Below are positions 5,508 through 5,571 of a stretch of DNA of 5,571 nt, in pieces (within the stretch, counting starts at the first letter, position 1; each line of letters opens with the position of its first letter). This stretch comes from CAYYYG01 sp964591375 (GTDB lineage Bacteria > Patescibacteriota > Microgenomatia > UBA1406 > GWC2-37-13). The notes below the pieces were generated by a model. That model saw only the letters and a list, made by a program, of their open reading frames with translations. It had not been told where the DNA came from and did not search any database. Location of the stretch: the NCBI GenBank assembly GCA_964591375.1, contig CAZQAU010000058.1, positions 1 to 5,571 of the forward strand. Reading direction: 5' to 3'. Both the position numbers and the translations under genes were made by a program.

Positions 5508-5571
5508 ATATAGATCAAAGAACCGATGGTGCAGATAACTTTTGTCTTCAGCATGGGTTCTTTGACTATAT
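5508..5571. repeat. Long near-perfect inverted repeat at the window edge
   Basis: ATATAG-a-TCAAAGAACC (5508-5524) is complementary to GGTTCTTTGACTATAT (5556-5571): 16 bp with a single bulged A, around a 31-base loop. The pairing reaches the last base of the window and could extend. The loop can itself partly pair (ATG/CAT and TGC/GCA near its ends). No T-tract is visible after either arm. It could be a leader RNA hairpin, a terminator whose tail lies outside, a small RNA or a protein-binding site. Confidence 0.6.

Larger units (their letters stand above)
5346..5571. other. Upstream intergenic region without a convincing gene
   Basis: No open reading frame with a plausible start and ribosome binding site is complete here. 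The stretch is A+T-rich with scattered stops on both strands. It contains the 6-bp inverted repeat at 5378-5400, a weak plus-strand promoter-like pair (TTTGAT at 5388-5393, 18 bases, TAAAAT at 5412-5417) and the long inverted repeat at the right edge (5508-5571). A rightward transcription unit may begin here and continue outside the window. Confidence 0.5.

Noticed and set aside
5526..5571. Partial plus-strand coding region starting ATG GTG CAG
   Set aside because: Only 15 codons are visible, with no good ribosome binding site, and the start lies in a hairpin loop. It is not supportable as a CDS from this window, so it is mentioned only with the inverted repeat.

Overview
The window is a compact, entirely minus-strand transcription unit of about 5.3 kb. 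Read in the direction of transcription (right to left) it holds a promoter (about 5345-5317), a roughly 290-nt T-box riboswitch leader (about 5310-5017), the three proline biosynthesis genes proB (5016-4270), proA (4265-3024) and proC (3034-2228), a small integral-membrane isoprenylcysteine methyltransferase-family protein (2224-1664), and a membrane-anchored, probably extracytoplasmic glycoside-hydrolase-like protein (1600-38). It ends at a strong bidirectional hairpin terminator (1-31). Gaps inside proB-proA-proC-methyltransferase are 3-4 bases or an 11-base overlap, so these four genes are almost certainly one operon. The last gene follows after 63 bases that contain an inverted repeat but no visible promoter or U-tract.

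The three pro genes give the whole route from glutamate to proline: ProB phosphorylates glutamate, ProA reduces the glutamyl phosphate to glutamate semialdehyde, which cyclises spontaneously to pyrroline-5-carboxylate, and ProC reduces this to proline. The leader carries a textbook T-box antiterminator (AAGGTGGTACCACGAG with its CTCGTCCTT partner) competing with an intrinsic terminator. A candidate specifier loop (AGTA opposite GAAG-CCA-A, closed by a G+C-rich helix) reads CCA, a proline codon. The inferred logic is that uncharged tRNA-Pro stabilises the antiterminator and switches the operon on. An unusual detail is that the terminator's 3' arm contains the only visible proB Shine-Dalgarno (GAGG), and its seven-base U-tract touches the proB ATG.

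Organism: bacterial, moderately low G+C, standard stop codons (TAA four times, TAG once). T-box control of pro genes is best known from Firmicutes. The kinase-only ProB, the compact gene packing, the divergent secreted glycosidase-like protein and a short G+C-rich palindrome in the leader would also fit a Patescibacteria (CPR) genome. I favour that only weakly, and no marker gene in the window settles it.

The 226 bases right of the promoter (5346-5571) hold no convincing gene. They contain a 6-bp inverted repeat and, at the very edge, a long near-perfect inverted repeat (5508-5571) that may belong to a regulatory RNA or element continuing outside the window.
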